NCBI GenBank assembly: GCA_963978545.1
Contig: OZ021729.1
Coordinates: 87,524,670 to 87,588,669 of the forward strand
Reading direction: 5' to 3'
DNA from: Linyphia triangularis
Lineage: Eukaryota; Arthropoda; Arachnida; Araneae; Linyphiidae
DNA length: 64,000 nt
In this document: piece after piece, positions 1-12,045 of the stretch
How positions within the stretch are numbered: position 1 is the first letter of the stretch
Layout of the letters: the number at the start of each line of letters is the position of its first letter
Position numbers and translations under genes: made by a program
The notes under the pieces: model-generated
Databases searched by the model: none
Seen by the model: only the letters and a program-made list of their open reading frames with translations
Told to the model about the DNA's origin: nothing

Positions 1-1240
1 TTTCATTACATTATGTTTTCTTTTTGGTTAGAGTGTCATTTTAACTGCCTCTCAGCCAAATCCAAACTTTAGTTTTGAAGTTTTTGAAAAGGGAATAAAA
101 AAATCGAAAAAACACATGAAAATACAAAACGATCATAAAAAAAAACTAAAAATATTTGGAAATATCGATATATCAGTGAGTTGTATTGATATTTTTACTA
201 TCGATTTTTTTTTTTAAATATCGATAAAATATCGTCGTATCGATTTATCGTCGACTTCTAGTATGGAAACACATCTAGGTAATAATTGCTAACGTATTCA
301 AAGAGCACATCTAAATTATAAGTCCCCTTCAAAATTGTGCTACTACATCTTACTGAGCAGATGGATCACTGTATGGCTGCAAAACTTTCGTTTAAAAATA
401 CCTTTTAAGCCAGATTGTCTTATAAGATGACCAATGCATCCCCAAAATGTCTCCTCATTATGTATATCACCAAATATTGGGACTAACTCATTTATACTAT
501 TTCCTTGGTGTTCAATTGAAATAATTGTAAAAAAAAACGAATGAAAACTAATTTTATTTTGTATCATCGGTTATATTACATTTTCTTTTTAATAAATTGC
601 ATCAAACTGCTTCTATTTTTATAAATCAAAGTTGGTATGAGTAGTTTTTGAATTCTATCTTTAAAATTTCGATAAAATACAATGAATTTTGTGATTTCAG
701 TGAAATTGTTTGCAAAAGTAATATATTTGTGATTTAATAAGCAAATAAAAGTATTTTTAATGTTATTACTGTCAAAAAGTTATTTAAATAGGATGTATTT
801 CTAGTTGATAAAGTTAAACATTAAAAACCCTTTCATTTGGTACATATTTGAAGAAAATTGGAGCTATGTAGCATTAATTACGGTCATTTTACTAGTACGA
901 CAGAAATTCAAGATGACCGCCAATATGGGGGCCTTCGGCCACCTAGATTTTTCTAAACTTTTGATATGTTGTTTAGAATATTTTTCTGAGTATAAAAAAC
1001 CTTAAAAACCTTTTGTGGCAATTTTTGTTTGATGTTTGGCTTTTTTTTTTTACCTCTAAAATGACTAGACTATAGGTGTTTCCATTATTTTGACCCGTAC
1101 TTCTCACATGAACAATTTTACGTTGCGTTCTAGAGTCAATAAACCAGACAATCTCTATATCTGCACAGACAATGAAACAAAAGAAAATATTATTTACCCG
1201 CTAGTAATGTGAAATTTAAACACTTTAGAAACGTGCTTTA
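1..1240. other. AT-rich 3' flank, no gene seen
   Basis: I see no exon or recognisable element here, only short non-conserved ORFs. Positions 155-255 hold a cluster of ATCGATA-like words in both orientations, which resembles the decayed end of a hAT-type transposon, but I cannot place its borders. Confidence 0.4.
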
Positions 1241-1249
1241 TCTTTTTAA

Positions 1250-1400
1250 TTTAACTAGATTGAATCACAGCAACGCGAGGCAGGGTACGACTAGTTTTTA
1301 ATAAATACCTTTTGAAACATAGTTTGCCGCATATTTTTCTGTTTGGGTTGGTTTTATTATTAAAATTAGATGCAAACACGTTAACAATAGAATCGGCATG
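1250..1400 (-). repeat. Repeat C fragment
   Basis: Short inverted fragment of the interspersed family called C here. It shares the stretch running from 'aaacatagtttgccgcat' to the 'tagatgcaaacacg' region with the copies near 3640-3580 and 57490-57420. No coding capacity. Confidence 0.4.
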
Positions 1401-1689
1401 TACATGTTAATGAATAGGAAGGTAATGATGGTTAACTATTATAACTCCGGTTCTCTAGTCCTTGAAAATGCAAATGGTTCTCTCAATTTCTTTGTTGAAT
1501 TCGCACGCTACGTTGCTTTTCAACATCGCATTTTAATTTGCACAGTATTAAAGAAAAATCGAATTTTTAATAAGCATTTTCGTGCATGTGAAATAAAAGT
1601 GTTTGTTATATTCGTCATTTTTCGACGGGCGCCTAGAAACTTTCTTGTAAAATAAATAAAACCTATAACAAAAAAAGCAGTGAAAAATA

Positions 1690-2252
1690 ATATAACACGT
1701 AAGACAAGTTTTTAATGTAAATCCTTTATATGCATCGCCAATTTTCATATTCATTAACACAGCGCCGAATCTGTAAACATCGCGTGCTCCGCTTGAATCT
1801 AACTTTAAATATACAAAACATTTCTATCGGTAAAATGTGCGCCAAACTATGTTTCAAAACGTATTCATTAAAAATAAAATGTGAATTTATGCACTCACAT
1901 CCAAATGTCTTTTTATTTATTCTGATCTTATTATTTATTTACTAAAATAATTTTGGCAACAGAAAAGAGTTTCTTCAATGGCTGCTTAAATGCTCTTTCA
2001 GCGCGATTGGATGACGGTAAGTTGGTTTGTTAGTATTCCGTAAAAGCGACCATTTAGTGACAGTTACAGCCCCAAATTTTAAAAGAATGCATCGATTGTC
2101 ATCAATATCGAATCTATCTCCCAAGTTTCAGACCGATTGGATGATGGTAAAGGGGTTAATTAGGCCTTCGCAAATTTGCCCGCCATCGACATACACAATC
2201 ACCCACCCACATACACACAAAATCGGAGTTAATATAAAGCATTTAAAAAAGA
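1690..2252 (+). repeat. Repeat C, copy 1 (unclassified interspersed repeat)
   Basis: Begins near 'taaatcctttatatgcat' and runs through 'cgattggatgacggtaag', 'gtgacagttacagcccc' and 'gcccgccatcgaca' to 'aatataaagcattt'. The same ordered blocks recur at 3500-4110, 8880-9130 (minus), 57330-57740, 58180-58870 and 59755-60880 (minus). I see no ORF, no terminal repeats and no target duplication, so the class is unknown. The steady order of blocks argues for a single transposed unit of roughly 600 bp. Confidence 0.65.
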
Positions 2253-2690
2253 ATGCTCATTATTTGGCAAATTATGACATATTTGGTTGGTTGTATTCAG
2301 ATTATCTGGCGCCGTCAGCAACACGAGGGCTATAATGCGCCGAAACATTCGTCATTAGACAAGCCAACATACATTTACAAACACCCATGCCAACACGGGA
2401 CTCGGAACCCGCAACCTCGCGGTCTAGAAGCTAGCACGCTAACCACTATACCGTTTGGTCGGCTTGGCAAATTATGACATATTTGACAATCGGATTTAGC
2501 TCAACTCATTCAAAGTCGATTTTTTTAATAGTATCGGCCATTTTTGCCTCGACAGACCAGTGTAGATTCATGTGATCTATTAACATTTCTCCATATTCTA
2601 TAAAAAAAGAAAAATTCGGAATTTTGTTCGATGGGGTTGCAGTCGCCTCTCATTCTGTAAAGGGGGAAATCGTAGCATCCTCATATCCTC
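2253..2690 (+). repeat. Repeat B, copy 1, split by a SINE
   Basis: Matches the right arm of the long-inverted-repeat element at 18961-19622: 'aatgctcattatttggcaaattatgaca', then 'tcggccatttttgcc', 'gttcgatggggt' and 'gcagtcgcctctca'. SINE-1 copy 1 sits inside it. Only one arm is present. Confidence 0.6.
2286..2463 (-). mobile_element. SINE-1 copy 1 (tRNA-derived)
   Basis: Read on the minus strand, the element starts GCCGACCAAACGGTATAGTGG. It has an A-box-like TAGTGGTTAGCGTG and a B-box-like GGTTCCGAGTCC (one extra C), followed by a body ending in CAGATAATCTGAATACAACC. It is flanked by a perfect 22-bp duplication (2264-2285 and 2464-2485). The 3' end is a short CAACC-type tail, not poly(A). 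Confidence 0.9.
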
Positions 2691-2799
2691 TCTTTGTGTT
2701 TGAACTTTAGGCTATAAGTGCCTCAACTAGATTTTGCAGAAAAGACTACCCAGGCACGCATCTAGGGAGATAGGTTTTAGGGTCAGAACCTCCGCCCGC

Positions 2800-3440
2800 C
2801 CCCCCCCCCCCCAGCATCCTTTTGTAATGATTGAATAAGAAACTCACGGTAATCGTAAATAATTACAAAATAATTTTAATCTACCATTATTCAGACAGAG
2901 TTTGCCTACAGTATCACACTAAAGTAGCCAAGAACTTGGAAATAGATAACGGATTTTTAATTCTCCTAGCATCAAAAAATCCTTAGGCATTATTTTTCAT
3001 CCATTTAAGTTCAATATAAAGTGTCATTTAAAAGAAATATAAAAGTATGGATGTTTCGAACGTTGTTATAATTTATATAAGGTATCAGTGCCCTTGTATT
3101 TCAAACGCCATAAGTATAAAGTAAAATCAGACTGATATTGGTGTTTGTACGTTAACCTAAAATATTACTCCTTCTGTAATTGAATTGAAATAAATGAAAA
3201 TTTCATATTAATTTATAATCTAGAAAACATGGACAAAAAACATGGATCGTGTAAAATGTTGTCACTTTTTCTTGTATAACTCGACAATTGGTCAGCAGGC
3301 CGACTATTGGTTAATTTTGATCTACGTAGAGTCCCTTCTCATAGAGTAACAAAATGTCCTCTACGTAGAAAAATTCTAACTGGGATTTCAAACAAATAAC
3401 ACGATATGCAATTATAAATAAACTATTTGTCGGAAGTTGT
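2800..3440. other. AT-rich flank with a C-homopolymer
   Basis: A run of about 14 C lies near 2800-2814. I see no exon and no repeat that I can match elsewhere in the window. Confidence 0.4.
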
Positions 3441-3499
3441 TGTTTTCAAATTGTAATATAATTTATCAATATTAGTTTAGTATAAATAACCCACAACAA

Positions 3500-4110
3500 C
3501 GAAGTTTGTAATATAAATCCCTTATATGCAGCGCCAATTTTTATATTCATTAACAGTGCTCCGATTCTGTTAACAGCGCGTGCTTGGTGTTTGCAACTAA
3601 TTTTAAATGGCAAAAACATTTCTCTCAGGAAAATGTGCGGCAAACTACGTTTCTAAATTTCGTTATTACAATGAACTTAAATTTATGCACTCACATCGAA
3701 ATATCTTTTATTTATTCTGATTAAAACAATTTTATTATTTATTTATAAAAACAATTTTATTATTTATTTATAAAAACAATTTTATTATTTATTTATAAAA
3801 ACAATTTTATTATTTATTTATAAAAACAATTTCATTATTTATTTATAAAAACAATTTTGGTGACAGGAAAGAGTTTCTTCAATGGTGGGTTAAATACTAT
3901 TTTAGCTCGATTGGATAACTGCAAGTGAGTTAATTAATATTCCGTAAAAGCGACCTTTTAGGGACAGTTACGCCTCCAAAATTTGATAGAATGCATTGTC
4001 ATCGACATCGAATCTATCTGTCAAGTTTCGATTAATGAGGCCTCTTCAAATTTGCCCGCCATCGACAAACATACCCACAAGATAGAAGATAATATAAAGG
4101 ATTTTAAAAT
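3500..4110 (+). repeat. Repeat C, copy 2
   Basis: Same block order as copy 1: 'aaatcccttatatgcag', 'ggaaaatgtgcggcaaac', 'gagtttcttcaatgg', 'ccgtaaaagcgacc' and 'gcccgccatcgaca'. It is expanded internally by a 25-bp tandem array (3726-3850). Confidence 0.65.
3726..3850 (+). repeat. 25-bp minisatellite, 5 units
   Basis: The unit acaattttattatttattt plus ataaaa repeats at 3726, 3751, 3776, 3801 and 3826 with one substitution (T to C in the last unit). A partial sixth unit starts at 3851. It lies inside a repeat C copy whose relatives have only one unit, so it expanded after insertion. Confidence 0.9.
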
Positions 4111-4199
4111 ATTTACTTACAAATTCTCAGAGACAAGAAATCGGTCGAGATCGAGCCGAAATACCAAAGATCAGCAAGTGGCGAGATAGTTGCAAAATG

Positions 4200-5520
4200 T
4201 ATCGAATTGAAATATTCGTTTTTTTTACATCTTACCACTGCATTTGCAGAAACACGTAATTACGCTAAACTGAATTTGCCTGAAAAAAATAAATACTGAA
4301 CGTATTGATTACAGGATTAGCAATAGAAAGTCGAACAGTTCTAGTAATATAACTGGAAATAATTGAAACAAATAAATGCTTCTACAGTATTTGACATTGT
4401 TTAGAATTCGCTCATTTGAAAGAATATTTAAATGATTCTTTACATTGCTGCTGCTACTGAATGCCAATGTTATTTTGAATCCACTTTCAGATAATTTTCT
4501 GACACCCGCATATTATTCACTGACTGATATAAACTGTTTTTCGTTTAAAAGATGGTTATTATCGTGGAAAGTTTCCTCCTCCAAAAATTTTAGCGCTTTT
4601 AACAGAAACGATAGCTTTACTCTGTAACTGAGTCAAATTGTTTTGCTCACGAACCTGATTATGATTTGATTTATAAGGAGAACTGATCGACCCGTAACAC
4701 ACAATGTTGAAAAAGAAGTCACATTCATTTTGACAGCGTGGGTGCTACCGGGTACAAGGTGGTGCAGTTGGAACCCAAGGATGTTTTTAAAATAAAAAGT
4801 TTCTGTTGTTAAGATTTATATTCATAATTGTTACTTTTGCAAGTGTTTTTTTTTTTTTTCTTTTTCTCTTTATTAGGTTGAAACTTGCACTTTTATTTTA
4901 TCTGAACAGTGAACAGTGTTTTATCTGAACTGTGGTGATTGAGGCTGTTTTCTAGGAAAGTGGAGTGGCGATATCCCATGTACCACATAACGACATTGGC
5001 CAATATCGGCATTCATTGGTTAATCCTTATGTGGAACGTTGAAAATCGGCAGTTAGATAATATGTTATTGGCTTATCTCGCTCAATGCTACACTACTAAA
5101 ATTTAAATATTGTATTTATGTGAAAGAACGAAGGGGGAAAATATATTTTGCGATATTTTTGACACGTTTATAATTATCTTTTTAAATCGTGTCGTTTGAA
5201 GCGATGCTCTAGTGTTATTTATGAGAAAGGACGATGGGAAAAAGTATAGTTTTTCCATTTTTTTTTTGACGCGTTATTATATATATATATAAATTGTTAC
5301 TTTTGCAAGCTATATATTCTAGCTATTTGATAGCTAATAAGCTATATATTCGATATATAGCTGTTTTCGAAACTTGTATTATTTTCTAAAGCGTGTATTT
5401 TGGAACGATGCTCGAGTTTCGACCAATCTCCCAGAACTCCTGTTTCCGACGTTCTGCGCATCATGGGATTCATTATTAATAATATTGGCTGCGAGCGTCG
5501 AATATCAAAAGAAATATGAG
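4200..5520. other. 3' flank, unresolved sequence
   Basis: No exon found. An imperfect inverted repeat around a 'ccacataa' core spans about 4981-5034. Positions 5277-5292 hold a short (TA)n run. Nothing else could be matched within the window. Confidence 0.35.
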
Positions 5521-5521
5521 T

Positions 5522-5748
5522 GACTGAGAAGTAAAGGGATATAAATGACTTTTCTTAACTTTTGAGAAAATAAACTTTAAAGTTTCTTATTTATATTAAA
5601 TTCTATGAAAACTAAGGATATCTTCATTCAAGAGGTTAGTATTTGAACAACAAATGATCTTCATACAGATTTAATATAAATAAGAAACTTTAAAGTGTAT
5701 TTTCTCAAAAGTTAAGAAAAGTCACTTGGACCCCTCTGCTTCTCAGGC
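5522..5748. mobile_element. MITE with ~75-bp terminal inverted repeats
   Basis: The left arm (5522-5604) and right arm (5672-5748) are inverted copies. They share 'ctgagaag', 'gacttttcttaacttttgag' and 'actttaaagtttcttattta'. About 65 bp of unique spacer lies between. I could not settle the target duplication, so the superfamily is open. Confidence 0.75.
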
Positions 5749-5749
5749 C

Positions 5750-6190
5750 ATCATATATGTAATAGTTTCATATTGGTTTACATTAATGCAGCGTGTCGAG
5801 TTAGGAAACAGTCATTTTTGTGGTGGCAAGTCATTTTGTCGAACACATTTATCTAGTAATAAATTGCACAGAGAGAGGGCAAAAAAAAAAAATGACAGAT
5901 CTGAAGAGAATGAATCGTAGCGACGTCGATTAGATCTCCGTAAATTATCATTGTATTGGGAATCGTGCTGAGCTTAGCAAAAATTAAAATACTGTTACGT
6001 TACTGCTTATCGGTTTTGTTTTGTTTAATTTGAGATACGTGATGAACATTGACAAGCACACAACTAACTTGAAAATATAAAGGACATTACTTATTGAAAA
6101 TAAAAAAATTGTTTTAACAGTGCAAATTAAATTTCAAAAAGTTGTTGAGTCATGGCTGATCAGTTCGTTAGTTGAGTTCATAGAGAATTG
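5750..6190. other. 3' flank, nothing recognised
   Basis: No exon, no repeat match and no RNA gene seen. Confidence 0.35.
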
Positions 6191-6209
6191 CCCGGGAGTT
6201 CCGAATCGT

Positions 6210-6392
6210 TGGTTGGTTGTTTTCAGATTATCTGGCACCGTCAGCAACACGAGGGCTATAATGCGCCGAAACATTCGTCATTAGACAAGCCAACATACAT
6301 TTACAAACACCCATGCCTAACACGGGACTCGGAACCCGCAACCTCGCGGTCTAGAAGCCAGCACGCTAACCACTATTCCGTTTGGTCGGCCA
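6210..6392 (-). mobile_element. SINE-1 copy 2
   Basis: Full length, with the tRNA-like head at the right. The 13-bp target duplication AGTTCCGAATCGT is at 6197-6209 and 6393-6405. Confidence 0.9.
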
Positions 6393-6582
6393 AGTTCCGA
6401 ATCGTCTGATGTTGCCTGCCGGGTTGAGTCGAGTTGAATTGTTGCGTTAGAGAGTTGGTGGGCATGTGACATCACAATACTATGGGTGTGTGAAGTTAGA
6501 AACCTCAAGAACGAGCAATACTGACTATTAATTATAGTTATATTAGTAAAGATGCTGATCTTAACGTTTCCCACAGAATTAG

Positions 6583-6760
6583 TGCCGACCAAACGGTATA
6601 GTGGTTAGCGTGCTGGCTTCTAGACCGCGAGGTTGCGGTTTCGAATCCCGTGTCAGGCATGGATGTTTGTAAATGTATGTTGGCTTGTCTAATGACGAAT
6701 GTTTCGGCGCATTATAGCCCTCGTGTTGCTGACGGCGCCAGATAATCTGAATACAACCAA
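6583..6760 (+). mobile_element. SINE-1 copy 3
   Basis: Full length, plus orientation. The perfect 13-bp duplication CCCACAGAATTAG is at 6570-6582 and 6761-6773. It lies only 190 bp from copy 2, in opposite orientation, so the pair could form a hairpin in any transcript. Confidence 0.9.
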
Positions 6761-6773
6761 CCCACAGAATTAG

Positions 6774-8254
6774 CTGTGCTTGGGCAGTTATTGAATGGGT
6801 TGGTGAAATAATTAAAAATAGGATTACTTGCTTTGAAACGAGGAAATAAATTAATGTCCATTCTAAAAGAGAGTTTTATTACATATATATTTATTTTGTT
6901 GTTGTAGTTATCAACGGTGTTACTTAAATTGCTTGAATATATTTTGCTATTGGAAAACTTATTGATCTGGTTGTTTTTGGAGATGGAAGTACAATGATTA
7001 TCGACAAATATAAACAATATTTGTTTCGCAAAAATTGTTCTTTTAAGTATGGAATCAAAACTCATTTCTCGACGAAAACCTTATTTTCCCTGTAAGGTGT
7101 GAGGGTTGGGAGCGTCCCCTATGAAGACCTCCTTGAAGACATACGAAAATTAAGGGGGGTCTGGGAGTTAAAACTTCTCGAACTTTTTTTTTTATTAATG
7201 TAAAAAATAACAAAAATGTTTTTGAATGAAATGACATAAAAATTTTGTTTTTATTACTAGAACTTGAAATTTTTAAGTTTTTGTTACATGATAACAGTAT
7301 CTCAGACGTGCTATCTTGAAACTTTGAAACTGTTTTTCACGGTGATGGCTTTTTGCTCCTTTTTTGAGTTTTAATGGATATAATTTAAAAACCACTCGGG
7401 TTGAAAATTTATGAAACTTTCTAAAATTATTTTTCATGTTTATTCCATTAATTTCTTTTCAGGAATTGTGTATTTTGATATAATTTATATTTAAAAAAGT
7501 TTTTTGAGTTTAGCATACTATGGGTTTTATACAGTTTTTGCAAAAAATATATATATATATTTTTTTTTTCTTCTAAACATTTTATTGAAAAATCCTGAAA
7601 AGTATTTATGATATAAATTATAAGAAGTAATTTCATGCAGAAATGAAGTGATCTTTTCAAAAAGTTTTTAAAATATATCAAATTTAGTAAATGTCAAAAA
7701 GTTTCATGAAATAAAGTTTTTTTTTTTTTTTTAATTTGAAATTTTAAAATAGTTTTTCATGTTTCAAAGCATTAATACAGTACAGCATAAAAAATTTCAG
7801 AGCGATATTCTTAAGAAATAAAGATTTTAGAATTAACAAACAACTTTGATTGATTGGGGGATGCAAGGACGTCTCGAGAAGAGGGGATCCTCATTGTTTA
7901 TTTCTTAGTCATAAGTGGAGATGGAGAAGTTTAAAGTTTTTCTTTCGTACTTTGATAATAATACTGCTTAATTTACTTCGATACTTTGACTAATTGTTTG
8001 TAAATATCGTTTTATCTTCGACTCACTAATATAGTGAAAGGCAAGGAAAGAGGGGGGGGAGGGGGGGACTAATATTTATAAAAAAAATAGCACTGAAATT
8101 ACTTTTTTTCAGGTGAAAAACTTTTTTCTGAAATTTATTTTGCTATAGAGTACTTAAATTTAAAAAAAAAAAAAAACAACATGATGCAAAATAACTTTTA
8201 TACACAAAAAGCCAATTCCCATGATCTTAGACTCTCCTGTCCCGCCTCCCCAAG
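6774..8254. other. 3' flank, AT-rich
   Basis: No exon recognised. Short ORFs here consist of low-complexity F/K/I/Y codons. Poly(T), poly(A) and G-rich runs near 7715-7731, 8040-8070 and 8163-8176 are homopolymer drift. Confidence 0.35.
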
Positions 8255-8585
8255 AGATTACCAACTTACTAAATTTCTTGCCGTGGATTATCGACAGATT
8301 AGTAAATCGCTAAAATTTGTAGGGTTTTATGATCAACAATTTAGATTACTAAAACTCCTAGGGGATTATTGATCAACACATTAAAACAATTTTGTTGTGG
8401 ATGATAGAAAATTTAGTCAATTACCAAAATTCCTAAGGGTTCATGATCAACGATTTTGTAAATTGCTAAAATTTTTATGAATGGATTATCAACAATTACC
8501 AAAATTACTACAAATCCTAGGTGTGGAGGATGATCATTAATTTACAAATTATTAAGATTTCTAGGTCTGGATAATTAACTAGTAA
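8255..8585 (+). repeat. Degenerate tandem array of ~60-bp units
   Basis: Five to six diverged units share the frame 'gattactaaaattcctag' followed by 'gg(g)ttatgatcaaca'. Unit length and sequence drift, which suggests an old minisatellite. Confidence 0.6.
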
Positions 8586-8879
8586 AATGAAGGGGGAGGG
8601 GAGGGAGTGGTTAGGACAAGAACTGTCAGAAGTTGAACTTGAAGAGTTCTTTGAAGTAGTTCGACGCACAATGAAGTAAAAGGAATGAAATTGATTAAAA
8701 CAAAAATGTATATTTTTAAACAGAATCTTCAGAATACCATCTTTCAGATGTTTATATAAATGTATCAGCGTTACATTTAAAAAAAATAGTTTTCAACTTT
8801 TAAGCTGAAATCATTTATTCTACCAAAAAATTATTTTGTATTTATAAAATCTATTCACATTTTCTTAGGTTGATTGATT

Positions 8880-9130
8880 TATACATTCAGCGACATATTT
8901 CTAAATCCTTTATATTATATTCGATTATGTATGTCAATGGCGGTAGAATCTGCTAAGGCCTAATTAGCCCCCTTGCCGTTATTCAATTGGGCTGAAACTT
9001 GGCAGATAGGTTCGATGACGATGACAATGCATTCTATTACATTTTGGGGCTACTACTCCCACTATAAAAGGTCGCTTTTACACACGCTTCTATAATGACT
9101 TCCGAATACTAATAAATCCTATTTAAACGA
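8880..9130 (-). repeat. Repeat C, copy 3 (minus)
   Basis: Carries the reverse complement of 'ccgattggatgacgg', 'tgacagttacagccc' and 'ccgtaaaagcgacc'. Partial: the distal half is missing. Confidence 0.6.
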
Positions 9131-9243
9131 TCATTGTTGAAACTCTTTCTTGTTACCAAAATTTTTTTACTCAAAAATAAAAAAAAAAAAGATATGTGTT
9201 TTTATTGCCTTTTGTCAGACTGATCAGCTTTCAAAGATCGTTG

Positions 9244-9417
9244 GTTGGTTGTTGGTTCAGATTATCTGGCTCCGTCAGCAACACGAGGGCTATAATGCGC
9301 CGAAACATTCGTCATTAGACAAGCCAACATACATTTACAAACACCCATGCCCAACACGGGACCCGCAACCTCGCGGTCTAGAAGCTAGCACGCTAACCAC
9401 TATACCGTTTGGTCGGC
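9244..9417 (-). mobile_element. SINE-1 copy 4
   Basis: Near full length, lacking a few bases just before the B-box region. The 14-bp duplication TTCAAAGATCGTTG is at 9230-9243 and 9418-9431. Confidence 0.88.
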
Positions 9418-9544
9418 TTCAAAGATCGTTGCCTCGTTGTAAATGACAATGTATTCAATCAAGTTTTTTGGGGAAAAATTGGCAATGCATATAAAGAATT
9501 AATATTAAAAACTATGGGTGATTTTATGGGTGATGTTATTACGG

Positions 9545-9632
9545 ACAATGACGGTTAATCTACCGGGACCTACAGTTTAACGTGGATTCCGAACCACAAC
9601 GTACGTCCATGCCTAACCCGGGATCACATTTC
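9545..9632 (-). mobile_element. SINE-2 fragment a
   Basis: Matches the body of the second tRNA-SINE family: 'cggttaatc', 'cgggacctacagttta' and 'acgtggattccgaaccac', then the head remnant 'catgcctaacccggga'. The distal head is lost. Confidence 0.6.
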
Positions 9633-9689
9633 CCAAGATTACAAATATAACCTGATTGAGATTAATACATTTTTAAAGATTTCTGTTAA

Positions 9690-9838
9690 CCCTTGGTTAG
9701 GCGAGTGACCTTTTGTCTCGCGGTTAGTTCGTGGTGAACAAATATCACAGAAATTAAAATTTTCGTGCAAAACATAAAATTCGTGACCCAATATCAAAGT
9801 AAATAGGTATTTTAATTGAAAACACAACATTGATTGAA
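9690..9838. repeat. Repeat H, copy 1
   Basis: Shares an ~85-bp diverged block with 20538-20620: 'attaaaattttc', 'tcaaagtaa.t.ggtatt' and the following 'aca.cattgattgaa'. No coding capacity; class unknown. Confidence 0.5.
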
Positions 9839-9893
9839 GCATCAGATAACATAAAAAATAATTCTTTATCACAAAATACTATCATGAAAATAA

Positions 9894-9985
<92 letters not shown>
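9894..9985. repeat. (TA)n microsatellite
   Basis: About 90 bp of uninterrupted TA. The alternating Y-I peptides read from both strands here are artefacts of this repeat. Confidence 0.97.
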
Positions 9986-9991
<6 letters not shown>

Positions 9992-10247
9992 ACAATAAAA
10001 CAATGTATAATGATTAAAATTAATTTGTGTATCATTATGAGTTTATTTTCAAACAATTATACAATATATATATATATATAAAACTTGTGTCTGAATGAAT
10101 ACAAGCTTTCAAGTTCTTAGTTTATATTTAAATCTCTTATATTAAGACGATTTTGTGTATTTGTTTGCAGTCGCTATATCTACGAAGGCTAATTAACCAA
10201 GTGAGCCTAAAACTTTGAATCTCGATTGGTTAATTAGAACTCGAACT

Positions 10248-10400
10248 CGTTAGCAATCCATTCTATGCCAAAGGTGCTAGGTTCGAATTCCGTGTTAGGC
10301 ATGGATGTTCATTGTTGTACGGAATCCACGTTAAGCTGATGGTCCCACCCTGATTAGCCGCTATTGTGCACATATATAGGTCATTGGGCTCCAAACTAAC
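10248..10400 (+). mobile_element. SINE-2 copy b
   Basis: Head with B-box-like GGTTCGAATTCC, then 'gttaggcatggatgtt', 'cggaatccacgttaagct', 'cctgattagccg.tatt' and 'gcacatata.aggtc.tt'. This is the most complete plus-strand example of the family. Target duplication not found. Confidence 0.7.
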
Positions 10401-10504
10401 GAGTGCATTCTATCAGGCTTTGAGGGAAGAAAAAGTACGACACGGAATCAACATTCTTAATGGTGAAACACTAGAATAACTTGATCTGAGGTCAAATTCG
10501 CTTA

Positions 10505-11180
10505 AATAATTTGCGCACAAAAGGTGGCAATGCTTATAAGGGACACGTGGGGGGAAAAAAAAACACTTCTGATTTCATAAAATCTTTGTCTGTGTAGTAT
10601 TATGGTCAGCATAACTCTCGAATAAATTGACCTACGATGTTCAAATTTAGTGTGCAGGTTGGTAGTGACCATGGGACCTTCTGCTAAGTTTTTCGTCAAA
10701 ATCGCACAAGCGCATTTGGTTGAAACCATGAAAATCCATGTTTTTCAGCAATTGCTAAAAAACGTCTCTAACGATTTTGATTAAAATCTGGGCTACAGCC
10801 TCTTCAAGTGTTCCGATTGTCCCCACATCCGAAATTCCAGTAGAAATGCTACAAAAGCGTAAAAAGGTGAAAAAAGCTTGTATTTAACACTGAGCTCTCT
10901 GCCCTTGAGCATCGCCCATCATCGACTGATTTCTTTTCTGTTTCAAACACAAGAAAGGACAATGTAATGTCTGTCGAATAACATCGCCAATTCGTCACCT
11001 TAGTGGGTTTTTTGTTCGCCTATGTAAAAATTATTGTAAAAAATTCGCCAAACTGGCTATTTTTATTTAAATGAGGGGAATAAATAAATAAAAAAGATAA
11101 ATAATACCATTTCAAGTGCTAACGAAATGACCAATATTATAAAATAATTGAAAGTTGTGTGATGTTCCACACCCCTAGTT
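10505..11180 (+). repeat. Repeat A, copy 1
   Basis: Blocks in order: 'ggtcagcataactct', 'acctacgatgttcaaattta', 'tttttcagcaattgct', 'ttcaagtgttccgattgtcc' and 'gtgatgttccacacccctag'. Also found at 28035-28770, 29750-30180, 40882-41600, 55620-56110 and 63880-64000. No ORF. Several copies end near a GTTAAC-centred palindrome, but this one does not show it clearly. Confidence 0.7.
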
Positions 11181-11411
11181 TTTATTACTTTCGGTTACTA
11201 TTTTATTTATTGAATTCTTGCGACTTTGAATTAAGCAAAAACTTTCAAGATTGGTGTATTAATTTATTTTCTTTGATTTTGTTTCATTCAAATTCAAACT
11301 GCAGAGAACATGGAATAGTATTAATGAGAGGTAAAAATTGTCTTGTTTACAACGCTTTTGTACAATCACTTATAGAAACATTTTAATTGTAGCGTCATGA
11401 AAGAAATTTAA

Positions 11412-11610
11412 CCCTTTGCACTCCAGCGGCGCCTCTCCACACGATTGGATGCCGAAACACGAGAGGACCTCTAGGTTCGATGCGGAAATTTGATGACTTG
11501 GCCAATGACTGTGTTTAGTTTCCATGAAGAAAATCCGTAAACGCCAACCGAACCTAAAATGATTCGAGTTGCTGGTCCCTCCGCCCGAAAAAGGCCTGGA
11601 GTGCAAAGGG
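11412..11610. mobile_element. piggyBac-like MITE (TTAA-flanked), copy 1
   Basis: Bounded by TTAA at 11408-11411 and 11611-11614. The inverted ends are CCCTTTGCACTCCAG and CTGGAGTGCAAAGGG. No transposase. A second copy in opposite orientation is at 61801-62004, so the family is established within this window. Confidence 0.85.
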
Positions 11611-11854
11611 TTAAAAGAAGAACTACAGAGTTACCTGGATTATCACGGTGGTTAAGATATCATCAGGAATACTGAGTAAATATCAGAACATGTGTTCTCA
11701 GGCTTAGTTGTGAGCTTAGTTCTCAAGTTACAAAAAGGATGGAAATTCGTTTGATAAACGAAGTTTTTCCATTTGAACTTACTTCAGGCCTTTTCCCTTG
11801 TTTTATTTCTTGCTAAGTTCCGATGTGCTCGAGACCGTAATAAAAGTGAAGGGT

Positions 11855-11968
11855 TTTGAATCCAAGGTGAGACACGAATGTTTGTGGTTCGGAATTCACG
11901 TTAAGTTGTAGGTCTTGGTCTGATTTGCCGTTATTGAGTGCAAAAATTGATCGTTAAGTAAACAAATT
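11855..11968 (+). mobile_element. SINE-2 fragment c
   Basis: Diverged body: 'ggttcggaattcacgtta', 'gtaggtcttggtctgatt' and 'gccgttattg'. The head has decayed to 'gggttttgaatcc'. Confidence 0.55.
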
Positions 11969-12045
11969 TGCCAGCCCTATGTTCAAATATCGTGGAAACC
12001 ACCGATCACAACAATTGATTTACTTCATTTCACTTCACTCTTCGG

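Noticed and set aside
9754..10081. Overlapping ORFs of alternating Tyr and Ile on both strands
   Set aside because: Translation of a (TA)n microsatellite.
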